Numbered from the stretch's first letter, positions 27,986 through 38,458 are shown. The stretch: DNA of 64,000 bases from Phenylobacterium sp. (GCF_030680185.1 NZ_JAUXVZ010000030.1:1-64000); one strand, 5' to 3'. Notes: generated from the letters alone by a model not told the origin. Numbers and translations: made by a program.

Positions 27986-29650
27986 GTGAGGCCAGATCCG
28001 GAGCGCCCTGTGCCACTGACCCCCAAACGCCTGCTGGGATTCGCCTTCGCATCAGCCGACCTGCTGATCGAGGTCTCGGCCAGGGGTCAGATCTCCATCG
28101 CCCTGGGCGCCGGTGAGGCGCTCGCAGGCTCCGCAGACCGCGCCCTGGAAGGGGCTCAGCTGGCGGATTTCGTCGCTGCGGAGGACCGCCAACTCGTTTC
28201 GGTCCTGCTCGACGGCCTTGAAGAGGGGCGGCGCGCGGGGCCCGTGGTGGTGCGCCTGCACAGCCAGAGCGGCGAGAATGATCGCGCGGCGAGTCTCTCG
28301 GCCTTTCGACTGCCTGGCAACGGTGGGGCGACCTCATGCGTCCTGTCCCGGGCGAGCGCGCCGCGGGCGCCGGGGCCGCACGGCCTGCATGATCGCGCCA
28401 CCTTCGAAACCGCCGCCGTCGCGCTTCTGGCCCATGCCCACGAGCGGGGCCTCGACATCGAGCTGGCGATGATCGAACTGGCCGGCTTTGAGGCCGTGGC
28501 CGCCCAGGCCGGCGAGCCGGAGGCCTCGGACATGCGCGCCCGCCTGGCGGCGGTGATGCGCGCCGAGTCCTATGCCGGCGCTTCGGTCGCCCAACTGGGG
28601 GAGGACCGCTTCGCCCTGCTGCGGGAAGAAGGCGAGAGCGCCCAGGACCTGTCGCGCAGGGTTCACCGGCTGCTGGCCCTGAGGGCGGACCAGGACGTCC
28701 GCCCGGTGATCCAGGCCCTGGGGGCCGGCGCCGACATGCCGGCCGACCAGATGCTGAAGGCCATTCGCTATGCGGTGGACCTGTTCCTGCGCGACGGTCG
28801 CCATTGGTCGCCGCCCTCCACCCTCGGGGAGGCCTTCCAGCTGTCGGTGGCCCAGACCCTGGCCCGCGTCGGCGCCCTGGGGCGGCGGGTGGAGGCCAAG
28901 GACTTCGCCCTTTTCTACCAGCCGGTGGTCAGCCTGGACGGGCCGCCGCAGCTGCACCACCACGAAGCCCTGATCCGCTTTGGCGACCAGGGCGCGCCCT
29001 TCCCCATGATCCGCATGGCCGAGGAGATGGACCTGGTCTGCGCGCTGGACGCCGCCGTGGTGGACAAGGCCCTGGAAAAGCTCGCCCGCACGCCCGGCCT
29101 CACCCTGGCGGTGAACATGTCTGGCCGGTCGGTCAGCAAGGACGCCTTCGTCAGTCAGATCAAGAGCCGCATCGCCAGCTACCCCGAGCTCCGGGGCCGT
29201 CTGATGTTCGAGCTGACCGAGAGTGCGGCTGTGGCCGATCTCGATGCCGCAGACCGCCGGCTCCAGACTCTGCGCGCCCTGGGCTGTGACATCTGCCTGG
29301 ACGATTTCGGGGCGGGGGCGAGCTCACTCGCCTATCTCCAGCGCCTGCATGTCGATGTGGTGAAGATCGATGGGGCCTTCATCCGGGAGCTGGAGCATGA
29401 CAGCCGTGGCGCGGCCTTCATCGGCCAGCTGGCGCGCATGTGCGGCGAGATGAAGATCGCGACCCTGGCCGAAATGGTGGAGACCCAGCTGATCGAGGAT
29501 GTGGTCCGCAAGGCCGGCGTCCAGATGGCCCAGGGCTGGCTCTATGGGGCGGCGCAGAAAGAGCCCGCCCTCGTCCCGGCTCTGCAGTCATCGCCGCCGC
29601 CGACCGCCGCCCCGGCGCGACGCCGGGGGGCGGTGGACAGCTGGGGCTAG
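27986..29650 (+). CDS. EAL-domain cyclic di-GMP phosphodiesterase with degenerate GGDEF
   Basis: A 554-residue cytoplasmic protein: an N-terminal PAS-like domain (about residues 8-120), a GGDEF-fold domain (about 135-270) whose signature is reduced to GEDRF near residue 210, and a C-terminal EAL domain (about 300-540). The EAL domain keeps EALIRF, NMSGRSVS, FELTESA, DDFGAGASSL, VKIDGAFI, LAEMVET and QGWLYG, so hydrolysis of c-di-GMP is expected. The architecture and length recall Caulobacter PdeA, whose GEDEF domain acts as a GTP sensor, but orthology is not shown. Start may be GTG 27986 or GTG 28010. Confidence 0.88.
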   Translation: MRPDPERPVPLTPKRLLGFAFASADLLIEVSARGQISIALGAGEALAGSADRALEGAQLADFVAAEDRQLVSVLLDGLEEGRRAGPVVVRLHSQSGENDRAASLSAFRLPGNGGATSCVLSRASAPRAPGPHGLHDRATFETAAVALLAHAHERGLDIELAMIELAGFEAVAAQAGEPEASDMRARLAAVMRAESYAGASVAQLGEDRFALLREEGESAQDLSRRVHRLLALRADQDVRPVIQALGAGADMPADQMLKAIRYAVDLFLRDGRHWSPPSTLGEAFQLSVAQTLARVGALGRRVEAKDFALFYQPVVSLDGPPQLHHHEALIRFGDQGAPFPMIRMAEEMDLVCALDAAVVDKALEKLARTPGLTLAVNMSGRSVSKDAFVSQIKSRIASYPELRGRLMFELTESAAVADLDAADRRLQTLRALGCDICLDDFGAGASSLAYLQRLHVDVVKIDGAFIRELEHDSRGAAFIGQLARMCGEMKIATLAEMVETQLIEDVVRKAGVQMAQGWLYGAAQKEPALVPALQSSPPPTAAPARRRGAVDSWG

Positions 29651-29669
29651 AGCGCCAGAGGCCGGGAAG

Positions 29670-31493
29670 TCAGACCCGGCGCGCCGCGATGTGGTTGTCG
29701 ATCACCGCTTCCAGCACGGTCAGCGGCATGGCGCCGGAGAGCAGTCCAGCGTCATGGAAGGCGCTGAGATTGAACTGATCGCCCAGCTCCGTACGGGCCT
29801 TTTCGCGGAGCCGCAGCCAGGTGAGCTTGCCGACCATGTAGCTGCAGGCCTGGGCCGGCCACACGCAATAGCGCTCGATCTCGGTGGTCGAGGACGAGGT
29901 GGGCGAACCATCGATCGACGACATGGTCTCGATGGCCTTTTCGCGGCTCCAGCGCTTGGCGTGCATGCCGGTGTCGACCACGAGGCGCGCGGCGCGGAAC
30001 AGGGCCGCCTGCAGATAGCCGAGCTCGCCCAGCGGGTTGTCCTCATAGACCCCCATCTCCTTGGCCAGCTCCTCGGCATAGAGCGCCCAGCCCTCGCCAT
30101 AGGCCGACAGGAAGGTGGCCCGGCGGATCATCGGCAGGTCGGCCTCCTGTTGCAGGGCCAGCTGCATGTGATGGCCCGGCACGGCCTCGTGATAGGTCAG
30201 GGTCGGCAGGGTCCAGGTGGGATTTTCGGCGGAATCCCGCAGGTTGATCCAGAAAATGCCCGGCCGTGAGCCGTCCAGGGTCGGCTGGTTGTAGTAGCCC
30301 CCCGGCGCGCCGGCCTCGATGAACTTGGGCACCCGGCGGACCTCGACCGGGGCCTTGGGCAGGGTCCCGAAGTACTCCGGCAGGCGCTTGTACATGGCCT
30401 CGGTCATGACATTGAGGGACTCGATCAGCTCCTCCTTGCCCGCGTCGGTATTGGCGAAGTGGTGCTTCGGCTCCTTGAACAGGGCGGCGATCCGCTCGCC
30501 CACCGAACCCTGGCTATAGCCCTCCGCCTTGAGGATGACGTCGGCCCGGGCCGACAGCTGCCGGGCCTGCTCCAGGCCCATCTGGTGGACCTCTTCGGCG
30601 GTGAGCGTCGTGGTCGTCGAAGCGCGCAGGGCGTGCTCGTAATAGGCCTCGCCATCGGGCAGGCGCCAGACGCCGGCGTCATGGACAGCCCGGGGCGCAA
30701 GCTCGCCCATCAGGGCGATCTGGCGTTCGAGGGCCGGCAGGACCTTGTCGGCATAGATCGCCTGGGCCTGACCGGCATAGTCGCCGGCGATGCCCTTTTC
30801 CGCCGCGCGCTCGGCCACCGAGGTGACCAGGGGCGACTGGCCAGGCTCTGCGCGCAGGCCGCTCATCTGGGTCAGGGTGCGCTCGATCACGAAGTCCGGC
30901 GGGATCACGCCGAGATCGACATCGCGGCGCACCCGCTCGATCTCCTGGTCCATCACCGTGGCGAAGGCCTCCAGACGCGAGAGATAGGCGTCGGCGTCGG
31001 CCTTGGTCTCGATGACGTGCTGGGAGCCCAGGAAGTCGGGCACGCTCTGATAGGCGCCCGTGAGCTGCGAGATCACATAGGGCTGGCCGGCGCCCTCATC
31101 CCCGTAGACGAAGCTGCGATTGGCGGCATCGTCGGTCTCCAGGACAAACAGCACCGCGTCATAGTTGACGGCGTCCATGCCGGTCAGGCCGCCGCGGGGG
31201 ATGGCTTTCAGGCGGGCCAGCTGGTCGGCGGTCTTGGCGCGTTCGGCGGCGAGCGCCGCCGTCGAGGCCGGGCTGAGCTGGCTCTTGGCCGCGGCGCGCG
31301 GGCCGGAATCGAGGCCCAGCCGGGTGACCAGCTCAGGAACGTCGTTGAGGGCCTCCTCGTAGAAGGCCTCCAGCAGGGCGTCGAGCCGGACGTCGGCGGC
31401 GGTCTGGGCGAAGGCGGTGGAGACGCGACCTGCGCCGCCGGCCAGGGCCAGGGCGCCGGCGGCGGTGAAGAGCATTTGGCGACGGGTCTGCAA
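29670..31493 (-). CDS. DUF885 family exported metallohydrolase-like protein
   Basis: A 607-residue protein with a Tat-like signal (MQTRRQMLFTAAGALALAGG, cleavage after AFAQ). The conserved motif LTYHEAVPGHHMQLALQQE near residue 433 provides an HExxH-like zinc site, and YGEGWALYAEELAKEMG near residue 470 supplies the downstream acidic ligand. DUF885 proteins are predicted periplasmic peptidases or lipoprotein hydrolases. Its start is separated from the symporter gene upstream by 105 bases containing an 11-bp hairpin (31528-31555, one mismatch). Confidence 0.87.
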   Translation of the reverse strand: MQTRRQMLFTAAGALALAGGAGRVSTAFAQTAADVRLDALLEAFYEEALNDVPELVTRLGLDSGPRAAAKSQLSPASTAALAAERAKTADQLARLKAIPRGGLTGMDAVNYDAVLFVLETDDAANRSFVYGDEGAGQPYVISQLTGAYQSVPDFLGSQHVIETKADADAYLSRLEAFATVMDQEIERVRRDVDLGVIPPDFVIERTLTQMSGLRAEPGQSPLVTSVAERAAEKGIAGDYAGQAQAIYADKVLPALERQIALMGELAPRAVHDAGVWRLPDGEAYYEHALRASTTTTLTAEEVHQMGLEQARQLSARADVILKAEGYSQGSVGERIAALFKEPKHHFANTDAGKEELIESLNVMTEAMYKRLPEYFGTLPKAPVEVRRVPKFIEAGAPGGYYNQPTLDGSRPGIFWINLRDSAENPTWTLPTLTYHEAVPGHHMQLALQQEADLPMIRRATFLSAYGEGWALYAEELAKEMGVYEDNPLGELGYLQAALFRAARLVVDTGMHAKRWSREKAIETMSSIDGSPTSSSTTEIERYCVWPAQACSYMVGKLTWLRLREKARTELGDQFNLSAFHDAGLLSGAMPLTVLEAVIDNHIAARRV

Positions 31494-31527
31494 GGCGGAC
31501 TCCTCTTTCGGGACTGTTACCTGTGTT

Positions 31528-31555
31528 ACCGGCCACGCTACGGCGCGTGACCGGT
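31528..31555. repeat. Inverted repeat between symporter and DUF885 genes
   Basis: ACCGGCCACGC pairs with GCGTGACCGGT across a 6-base loop with one mismatch. No T tract follows on either strand. Perhaps a weak terminator for the symporter gene or an operator for the DUF885 gene. Confidence 0.35.
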
Positions 31556-31598
31556 CAGGAAAACCCGAAAGGCGCGGCCAGCCTTGTAAAAAACGCCG

Positions 31599-33089
31599 TC
31601 AGTCGTGGTCCTTGCCAGCCTTCCTGTCGCCGCGCGCGAGCTTGAAGACCACGCCCGACAGCAGGGCGAGCGCCACAAGGTTGGGCAGGGCCATGCTGGC
31701 GTTGGCGATGTCTCCCATCCGCCAGACGAAGGTGATCTCCTGGAACGACCCGACGAAGATCATCAGCACCCACAGCAGGCGGAACGGAATGGCCAGCTTC
31801 GGGCCAAACAGATGGGTGACGGCGCGCTCGCCGTAATAGCTCCAGGTCAGCAGCGTGGTGAAGACGAACAGGATCAGCGCCACCGAGGCGATCAGCGACC
31901 CGATCGGGAAGCCGAAGACCGGCAGCGGGAAGGCCGCGGCATAGGCCGCCTCGGTCATGGCGAAGCCGTTCAGGTCCGAGGACCAGGCATGCTCCTGCAT
32001 CACCGTCACCCCATCGGCGCCGGTGGCGGGGAAGGCGCCCTGGACGGTCAGCAGGACGAGGCCCGTGGCCGTGCAGATGATGATGGTGTCGATGAAGGTG
32101 CCCATCATGGCGAAGCGACCCTGGCGGGCGGGGTCGTCGGTCTGGGCCACAGCGTGGGCGATGGCGGTGGAGCCCTGGCCAGCCTCGTTGGAGAACAGGC
32201 CGCGGGCCACGCCCGAACGGATGGCGACGATCATGCCCGCGCCCAGGAAGCCGCCGACGGCGGCGTGGCCCGTAAATGCGCTCTCGAAAATGGTGGCGAA
32301 GGCGCCCGGCAGGTCCTCGATGTTTATGATCAGGGCGATCACCGCCATGGTGATGTAGGCGAGGGCCATGGCCGGCACGACCTTTTCAGCGATGGCGCCG
32401 ATCGACTTGATGCCGCCGATGATCACCGCGAACACCGCGCCCGCGACGATCAGGCCCGCCAGCCATTCCGGCGCGCCGGTCAGGCCGTGGATCGAGTCGG
32501 CCACGGAATTGGCCTGGATCATGTTGCCGGTGGTGATCGAGGAGAACAGGGTGCCGATGCAGAAGAGCACGGCCAGCCAGCCCCACTTCTTGCCCAGGCC
32601 GCGGCGGATATAGGTCATGGGGCCACCGCGGTAGTGGCCGTCTGGCCCCTGCTCGCGGAAACGGATGGCCAGCGAACCCTCGGCGAAGGCCAGCGCCATG
32701 CCGATCAGGGCGGTGATCCACATCCAGAAGAGGGCGCCCGGACCGCCCAGCGTGATGGCGGTGGCCACGCCGGCCAGATTGCCAGTGCCGACCTGGCCTG
32801 ACAGGGCGGTGGAGAGGGCGGCGAAGGGCGAGATCTCGCCCTTCTTGCCGTCGCCTTCGGCGTCAGCCTGCTTTTCGCTCTTGAACAGGCCGACAAAGGC
32901 CGACCCGAGGTTGAGGATCGGATAGAAACGCAGGCCGATCATCATCCACAGGCCGACACCCAGCAGGGCGATGACCATGGGCGGGAAAGGAATGACCGAG
33001 ACCCCGTTCCAGGTGCCCCCCCAGATGAAGTCGCTGACATTAGTCACGTGGGCGTAGAAGGCCTCAACGGCGCTGGTCTCTTCCGGCAT
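31599..33089 (-). CDS. Alanine/glycine:cation symporter (AGCS family)
   Basis: Sodium- or proton-coupled amino-acid importer of 496 residues with about 10-11 membrane helices. The family signature GGPGALFWMWITALIGMA near residue 125 and the cation/substrate loop SGQVGTGNLAGVATAI near residue 97 are present, as is FSNEAGQGSTAIAHAVAQ near residue 290. Start ATG 33089 is preceded by TAGGGGGACATTC, a strong ribosome binding site. Substrate (alanine, glycine or D-alanine) is from family knowledge. Confidence 0.93.
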   Translation of the reverse strand: MPEETSAVEAFYAHVTNVSDFIWGGTWNGVSVIPFPPMVIALLGVGLWMMIGLRFYPILNLGSAFVGLFKSEKQADAEGDGKKGEISPFAALSTALSGQVGTGNLAGVATAITLGGPGALFWMWITALIGMALAFAEGSLAIRFREQGPDGHYRGGPMTYIRRGLGKKWGWLAVLFCIGTLFSSITTGNMIQANSVADSIHGLTGAPEWLAGLIVAGAVFAVIIGGIKSIGAIAEKVVPAMALAYITMAVIALIINIEDLPGAFATIFESAFTGHAAVGGFLGAGMIVAIRSGVARGLFSNEAGQGSTAIAHAVAQTDDPARQGRFAMMGTFIDTIIICTATGLVLLTVQGAFPATGADGVTVMQEHAWSSDLNGFAMTEAAYAAAFPLPVFGFPIGSLIASVALILFVFTTLLTWSYYGERAVTHLFGPKLAIPFRLLWVLMIFVGSFQEITFVWRMGDIANASMALPNLVALALLSGVVFKLARGDRKAGKDHD

Positions 33090-33279
33090 GAATGTCCCCC
33101 TAGACAGGCGCCCGACGCGCGAAGTCGCGAACCTAGACTCGCCTGCGCGGATTTGACCAGAGGTGACGCATCGGCGAGCCTTCGATGGCCCGTGCGGCGA
33201 AACGCCTGTGCGCAGGAGAAGCGATCAGCGCATCATGGCGCCTGACTCACAGCCACATGTCTTCAGAGAGAGCCTTCGG

Positions 33280-34575
33280 ATGCCCCTTCGAGACCGCCTC
33301 GCTCCCGTCCTCGCCGGTGTGTCGGCCGCCTGTCTTCTGACCCTGGGCGGCGGCGCGCTGGCCCAGGAGACCCCGGTCGGCGCCATCGCCCGGACGGCGG
33401 CCTTCAACGAGGCCAAGGCCCAGCTGGCCAGGGATTTCGACCAGACGGTGGCCGACATCATCACCCTGACGGAAATCCCGGCGCCCCCCTTCCAGGAGGC
33501 CGAGCGGGCCAAGGCCTATCTGGCGATGCTCCAGGCCCATGGTCTCACCGAAACGACCACCGATGCGGAGGGCAATGTGATGGGCCTGCGGCGGGGCTCC
33601 GGCCCGGCCGGCGGGCCGGTGATCGTGGTCTCGGCCCATCTGGATACGGTTTTTCCCGCTGACACGGATGTGAAGGTTCGCCGGGAAGGCACGCGGTTGA
33701 TGGCGCCCGGCGTCGGCGACGACACCCGGTCCCTGGCCGTCCTGCTGGCCTATATCCGCGCCATGGACGCCGCAAACATCGTGACCGAAAAGGACATCCT
33801 GTTCGTCGGCACCGTCGGCGAAGAAGGCCCGGGCGACCTGCGTGGCGTGCGCCATCTGTTCACCGAGGGGGCCTATAAGGACCGGGTCAGCGCCTTCTTC
33901 TCCTTCGACGGCTCCGATCCCTCGCGGGTGGTGACCGGGGCGGTGGGCTCCAAGCGTTACCGCGCCATCTTCCGCGGCCCGGGCGGCCATTCCTATGGCG
34001 CGTTCGGTCTGGTCAATCCCATGGCCGCCATGGCCATGGCGACGGCGGGGCTCTATCAGATCGAGGTTCCGCAAACCCCGCGCACGACCTATTCGGCCAG
34101 CGTCACCGGCGGCGGCGTGTCGGTGAACTCCATCCCGGCCGAGGTCTTTACCGAGTACGACATGCGCTCCGAGAGCCCCGAGGAGCTCGCGAAACTGGAG
34201 ACCCAGCTCCTGGCGATCTTCGATCAGGCGGTTGCGGCGGAAAATGCGGCCCGCTCGGTGGCCGAGGGCGAAATCACGGTCGAGCCCCTGGTCATCGGCG
34301 ACCGGCCGGCGGGCGGGACCGATCCCGACAGCCTGCTGGTCCGCAGCGTGGTGGCGGCCATCGAAATCCAGGGCTTCGCGCCGCAGCTGTCCGCCTCCTC
34401 GACGGACTCCAATGTCCCCATGAGCCTGGGCGTGCCGGCCATCACCATGGGCTCCGGGGGCTCCGGCGGGCGGGCTCACGCTCTCGACGAATGGATCGAT
34501 GTCGAGCCGGTGGAAAGCGTCCGCGGCATGACCGTCGGCCTGCTGGCCATACTGGCGGTCGCTGGCGTCCAGTGA
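33280..34575 (+). CDS. M20 family exported peptidase
   Basis: A 431-residue zinc aminoacylase/carboxypeptidase-like enzyme with an N-terminal signal (MPLRDRLAPVLAG ... GGGALAQ). The metal ligands are visible as VSAHLDTVFP, GVGDDTRSLAVLL and the catalytic pair in GTVGEEGPGDLRG; the dimerisation domain starts near GGHSYGAFG. The C-terminal ligand region is GGSGGRAHALDEWIDV. I prefer ATG 33280 (AGAGAGAG upstream and a clean signal peptide); ATG 33235 is in frame. It probably trims peptides or deacylates amino acids in the periplasm. Confidence 0.88.
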   Translation: MPLRDRLAPVLAGVSAACLLTLGGGALAQETPVGAIARTAAFNEAKAQLARDFDQTVADIITLTEIPAPPFQEAERAKAYLAMLQAHGLTETTTDAEGNVMGLRRGSGPAGGPVIVVSAHLDTVFPADTDVKVRREGTRLMAPGVGDDTRSLAVLLAYIRAMDAANIVTEKDILFVGTVGEEGPGDLRGVRHLFTEGAYKDRVSAFFSFDGSDPSRVVTGAVGSKRYRAIFRGPGGHSYGAFGLVNPMAAMAMATAGLYQIEVPQTPRTTYSASVTGGGVSVNSIPAEVFTEYDMRSESPEELAKLETQLLAIFDQAVAAENAARSVAEGEITVEPLVIGDRPAGGTDPDSLLVRSVVAAIEIQGFAPQLSASSTDSNVPMSLGVPAITMGSGGSGGRAHALDEWIDVEPVESVRGMTVGLLAILAVAGVQ

Positions 34576-34677
34576 GGCGCCAGGGTCGCAATGGCGACAA
34601 ACCCGGCTGCTAAGGTTCGCGCGCGGTAGCCGGCCAGGGGCGCTGCGGCGTACAAGCAGGGTTGAAGGAAGAGTATC

Positions 34678-35352
34678 GTGACCAGCCAGACGCCCAAGCC
34701 GCCGCGCCACTATCCGACTCCGTCGGCCAAGTGCGCCGACCTGTGCGTGCACATCATCGGCCTGACCGCGGCCCTGATCGGCGGCGGCGTCCTGATCGGC
34801 CTGTCGATCTGGCGGGGATCACCGATCCTGACCACGGCGGTGGTCATCTATTCCGCCGGGCTGTTGCTGATGCTGGGCTGTTCGACGGCCTACAACTTCG
34901 CCCCTCACCGCCATCGGCCGCTCCTGCGGCGGCTCGACCACGCCGGCATCTTCATCATGATCGCCGGCTCCTACACCCCGTTCACCGTGGCGGGCCTCAG
35001 CGGCGTCTGGGCTGTCGCCATGACGGCGGCGATCTGGGGCGTGGCGGCGCTCGGCGTCGCGGGCAAGCTGTTCCTGAGCGGCCTGGATCGCAAACTCTGG
35101 GTCATCATCTACCTGGCCCTGGGCTGGGCCGTGGTGGTGGCCCTGGGGCCGCTGATGGCCGCCCTGCCCCCGTCGTCCCTCCTGCTGCTTGCGATCGGCG
35201 GGATCGTCTACAGCGTCGGCGTCATCTTCTACATGATGCGCAAGCTGCCCTTCCGCCGGGCCATCTGGCACGGACATGTGGTCGGCGGAGCCGGGGTCCA
35301 CTACGCCGCCGTGCTGGTGGGCGTCGTCTTCGGACAACAAGCGGCCGGCTAG
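34678..35352 (+). CDS. Hemolysin III / PAQR family membrane protein
   Basis: A 224-residue protein with seven predicted membrane helices. Family motifs: CADLCVHIIGLTAALIG near residue 20, STAYNFAPHRHRPLLRRLDH near residue 64 followed by AGIFIMIAGSYTPFT, and HGHVVGGAGVHYAAVL near residue 200. The conserved Ser/Asp/His residues form the putative metal site of PAQR proteins. Despite the name, a hemolytic role is not implied. GTG 34678 follows GGAAGAG. ExoD follows. Confidence 0.88.
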   Translation: MTSQTPKPPRHYPTPSAKCADLCVHIIGLTAALIGGGVLIGLSIWRGSPILTTAVVIYSAGLLLMLGCSTAYNFAPHRHRPLLRRLDHAGIFIMIAGSYTPFTVAGLSGVWAVAMTAAIWGVAALGVAGKLFLSGLDRKLWVIIYLALGWAVVVALGPLMAALPPSSLLLLAIGGIVYSVGVIFYMMRKLPFRRAIWHGHVVGGAGVHYAAVLVGVVFGQQAAG

Positions 35353-35422
35353 GCCCTTCGGTCCATCGGGCCAGCGTGGACCCCGCGCCACAAATCGCAG
35401 CTTTTCGAGCCTCGCCCCTCGC

Positions 35423-36133
35423 ATGGGGGGTGCAATTTCCCGCCAGGGCGTCCATTTGAACGCCACGCCTCACCCCCAGCCCGCAGGTCCGACCGTGGTC
35501 GACGCCGTCCACCGCTTTTCCGATATTCTCGCCGGCCTTGCCGCACGCAAGGAGGCGAAGGTGACGGTGGCCGACGTGCTGGACGCCTTCGGCGATCGGG
35601 CCTTCGGCGCCCTCTTGGCGGTGTTTGCAGCGCCCCTGGCCCTGCCCATGCCCCCCGGGGTGTCGGCCATCCTCGGCGCGCCGCTGATCTTCATCGCCTT
35701 CCAGCTGATGATCGGCCGACCGACCCTGTGGTTGCCCAAGGCCCTGATGAACCGCTCCATGCGGCGGGCGGAATTCCAGACCATGGCCGTGCGGCTGGCC
35801 CCGCACCTGCAGCGGCTTGAGCGTCATCTGCGCCCGCGCTGGCGTTTCCTCTATGGTCGGGTCGCCGACCGGCTGATCGGCGCGGTCTGCGTCACCCTGG
35901 CGGTGATCGTCTTCCTGCCCATCCCGTTCGGCAACATGCTGCCCTCCTTCGCCATCGCCGCCTTCGGCTTCGGCCTGCTGGAACGAGACGGGGTGGCGGG
36001 CCTGGTGGGCGCAGTCGCAGCTGCGGCCAGCGTGATCATCCTGGCCCTGATCTGGAACGCCCTGCTGCTGGCCGCCGTGACCTTCATCGGCGCCCTGGGC
36101 GACTCGTTCGAGCGGGTGGTCGGGCTGTTCTGA
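35423..36133 (+). CDS. Exopolysaccharide synthesis protein ExoD family
   Basis: A 236-residue membrane protein with ExoD features: VTVADVLDAFGDRAFGALLAVFAAP near residue 40, GAPLIFIAFQLMIGRPTLWLP near residue 80, and FLPIPFGNMLPSFAIAAFGFGLLERDG near residue 165 (quoted in parts across the domain). ExoD affects exopolysaccharide production in rhizobia and alkali tolerance; its biochemical role is undefined. The start is taken at ATG 35423; TTG 35456 is possible. It trails the PAQR gene by 70 bases on the same strand and converges on cckA. Confidence 0.82.
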   Translation: MGGAISRQGVHLNATPHPQPAGPTVVDAVHRFSDILAGLAARKEAKVTVADVLDAFGDRAFGALLAVFAAPLALPMPPGVSAILGAPLIFIAFQLMIGRPTLWLPKALMNRSMRRAEFQTMAVRLAPHLQRLERHLRPRWRFLYGRVADRLIGAVCVTLAVIVFLPIPFGNMLPSFAIAAFGFGLLERDGVAGLVGAVAAAASVIILALIWNALLLAAVTFIGALGDSFERVVGLF

Positions 36134-36152
36134 GCAGGCGGGCTTCTGGCCG

Positions 36153-38225
36153 TCACGCCGCCTTGTTCAGTTCCTGCTTCACCCGCTCGGCCAGGGTCTT
36201 GATGTCGATCGGCTTGGGCAGGAACGAGATATTGTCCTCCCCTTCCAGCAGATTCGAGAACTCCGCCTCGGCATAGCCGGAGATAAACATCACCGGCGCG
36301 CCCGCCAGGTACTGCCGCGCCTGCTTCAGCAGATCAGGCCCCTGCATGCCGGGCATCACCACGTCCGAGATCATCAGGTCGATCTCGCCGGCGTGCAGTT
36401 CGGCAAGCTCCAGGGCTTCCTCGCCCGAGGCGGCCTCGATCACCTCATAGCCTCGGGCGCGCAGCAGCCGGGCGGCCACGCCGCGCACCGCGTCCTCGTC
36501 CTCAACGAACAGGATGCGGCCGGCGCCGGACAGGTCGCGGGCGACGGTCTTCGGCTTGATCAGCGGGGTCGGCGCCGCCACGCCAGCCGGCGGCGCATAG
36601 ACCGGCAGGAAGATGCGGAAGGCCGAACCTTGCCCCGGTTTTGACGCCACCGCGATCCAGCCGTCGGACTGCTTGACGATGCCATAGACGGTGGCCAGAC
36701 CCAGGCCCGTGCCCTCGCCCACCGGCTTGGTGGTGAAGAAGGGGTCGAAGATCTTGTCCAGCACCTCCGGCGCGATGCCGGGACCATCGTCGGACACCTC
36801 GATCATCGCCTGGTCGCCCTGGGCGCCGGCATAGCCGAGCGCGGCGGCCTCGGATTCCGAAACCCGGGCCGTGCGGATGCGCACCGTGGTGCCGCCATAG
36901 GCGCGCACGGCGTCGCGGGCGTTGACCGCCAGGTTCATGACCGCGGTCTCGAGCTGACCCCGGTCGACGCGCACATGGGGCAGATCGCGGCCGTATTCGG
37001 TGTCGACGGTGACGTCCTCGCTCAGGACCCGGCGCAGCAGCACCTCGAACTCGCTGATCAGTTCGCCCAGCTCCAGGATCTCCCGCTGGACCGTCTGCTT
37101 GCGGGAGAAGGCCAGCAGCTTGCGCACCAGGTCGGCGGCGCGGTTGGAGGTCTGGCGGATCTCGTTCAGCCCCTCATAGGAGGGATCGCCGACCGGATGG
37201 CGGGCCGCCAGACTGTCGAGCTGCATCAGGATGGCGGTGAGCAGGTTGTTGAAGTCGTGGGCCACGCCGCCGGCCAGTTGGCCGATGGCCTGCATCTTCT
37301 GGCTCTGGGCCAGCTGCAGCTCCATCTGCTTCTGGTCCGAGACGTCCACCAGATAGGCGACCCAGCGCCCACCGGTGCGCGACAGATAGAGGTGGGCGAT
37401 CTTGCTCGGGTCCCGCGACAGGCGGACCTCAAGGGCCCCTTCGGCGCCCTGCGCCATCCGCTGGGCGGCGTCCTGGCGCGAGGCGGCCTCGATCAGGTCG
37501 CCGAAGGCCTGGCCGCGCGAATAGGGGCCGGCCATGCCGGCGAGCGCCGGATTGGCCTCGACGATGACGGCGTTGAAGGGGTCTTCGCCCTCCAGCAAGG
37601 CCGCGCCGAACGGCGAGGCGGCGGCGAAGGCGTCCAGCACCTTGGGCGGCGGGGCCTTGGCGCCGGCCGCGGCCGTCAGCACCTCGAGGGCGCCGGCCGG
37701 CAGGGCGAGCGGCTCGGGCGCGGCGGGGCGCAGGCGGACCAGGAACCGGCGGGTCCCGACCGGCGAGATGTCGGCGGCATGATCGACGCCCGCAGCCCGC
37801 AGGGTGGCGTGGGCGGTCTCGCCGCGCCGCGCGGCGCCCAGGGCCGAGAACAGGCTGGCGGCCGAAGCTCCGCCCTTGGGCAGGCGCGGACCGTCGCCCA
37901 GCACGCCGCGCCAGGCGCCGTTGCTGGCGTGGATGCGGCCATCGGCGCCGGCCAGCGCCGCGGGTTCGGCCAGGGCCTCCACCAGGCGCTCAGCCCCGGG
38001 CTCGGCGTCGGCGGCGGGCTCCAGGGTCGAGCGCAGGACGAAGAGGCCGAGGCACGCCACGCCCGCCAGGCCGACGAGCAGCAGCAGCCCGGCCAGGGTG
38101 GCGGGTCCGGCGTTGATCGCTGGCGCGGCGGCGAAGGCCACGGCCATCAGGAAAAACACCACCGCCACCGCGGTGAGCGGATCAAACCGGCGGGCCGGCG
38201 CGGGGCTCTGCGGGGTCTCTGCCAT
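36153..38225 (-). CDS. cckA: Hybrid histidine kinase CckA
   Basis: Essential cell-cycle kinase/phosphatase that sends phosphate via ChpT to CtrA and CpdR in Caulobacterales. The 690-residue protein has two N-terminal membrane helices (about residues 16-37 and 43-63), PAS regions (about 80-300), the phospho-accepting H323 in [14 protein letters not shown]-binding N and G boxes ([43 protein letters not shown]) and a receiver with D621 in [13 protein letters not shown]. Numbering is almost the same as Caulobacter crescentus CckA (H322, D623, 691 aa). ATG 38225 fits that length. Near flhB-fliR-fliQ as in Caulobacter. Confidence 0.96.
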   Translation of the reverse strand: MAETPQSPAPARRFDPLTAVAVVFFLMAVAFAAAPAINAGPATLAGLLLLVGLAGVACLGLFVLRSTLEPAADAEPGAERLVEALAEPAALAGADGRIHASNGAWRGVLGDGPRLPKGGASAASLFSALGAARRGETAHATLRAAGVDHAADISPVGTRRFLVRLRPAAPEPLALPAGALEVLTAAAGAKAPPPKVLDAFAAASPFGAALLEGEDPFNAVIVEANPALAGMAGPYSRGQAFGDLIEAASRQDAAQRMAQGAEGALEVRLSRDPSKIAHLYLSRTGGRWVAYLVDVSDQKQMELQLAQSQKMQAIGQLAGGVAHDFNNLLTAILMQLDSLAARHPVGDPSYEGLNEIRQTSNRAADLVRKLLAFSRKQTVQREILELGELISEFEVLLRRVLSEDVTVDTEYGRDLPHVRVDRGQLETAVMNLAVNARDAVRAYGGTTVRIRTARVSESEAAALGYAGAQGDQAMIEVSDDGPGIAPEVLDKIFDPFFTTKPVGEGTGLGLATVYGIVKQSDGWIAVASKPGQGSAFRIFLPVYAPPAGVAAPTPLIKPKTVARDLSGAGRILFVEDEDAVRGVAARLLRARGYEVIEAASGEEALELAELHAGEIDLMISDVVMPGMQGPDLLKQARQYLAGAPVMFISGYAEAEFSNLLEGEDNISFLPKPIDIKTLAERVKQELNKAA

Positions 38226-38458
38226 GGCGGACCTGCGGCTTGCCTTGGGGCGTGGGACCAGGCGTCCCACCGAATCATCGAGCATCATACTCCACAAGGT
38301 CACCTGAGACCCTTACGAGACCTTTCTGTGGCAGGAAGGTTTCCGCACGGGCCTGAGAAAGTTCGTCCCGCCGAGGGCTCGCCAAAGCCGGCCTTCGCCA
38401 CCACATTGCAGCGGAGGCGCCGACCAAGGCGCAGAGGCGAACACTCCGGGAGACGACC

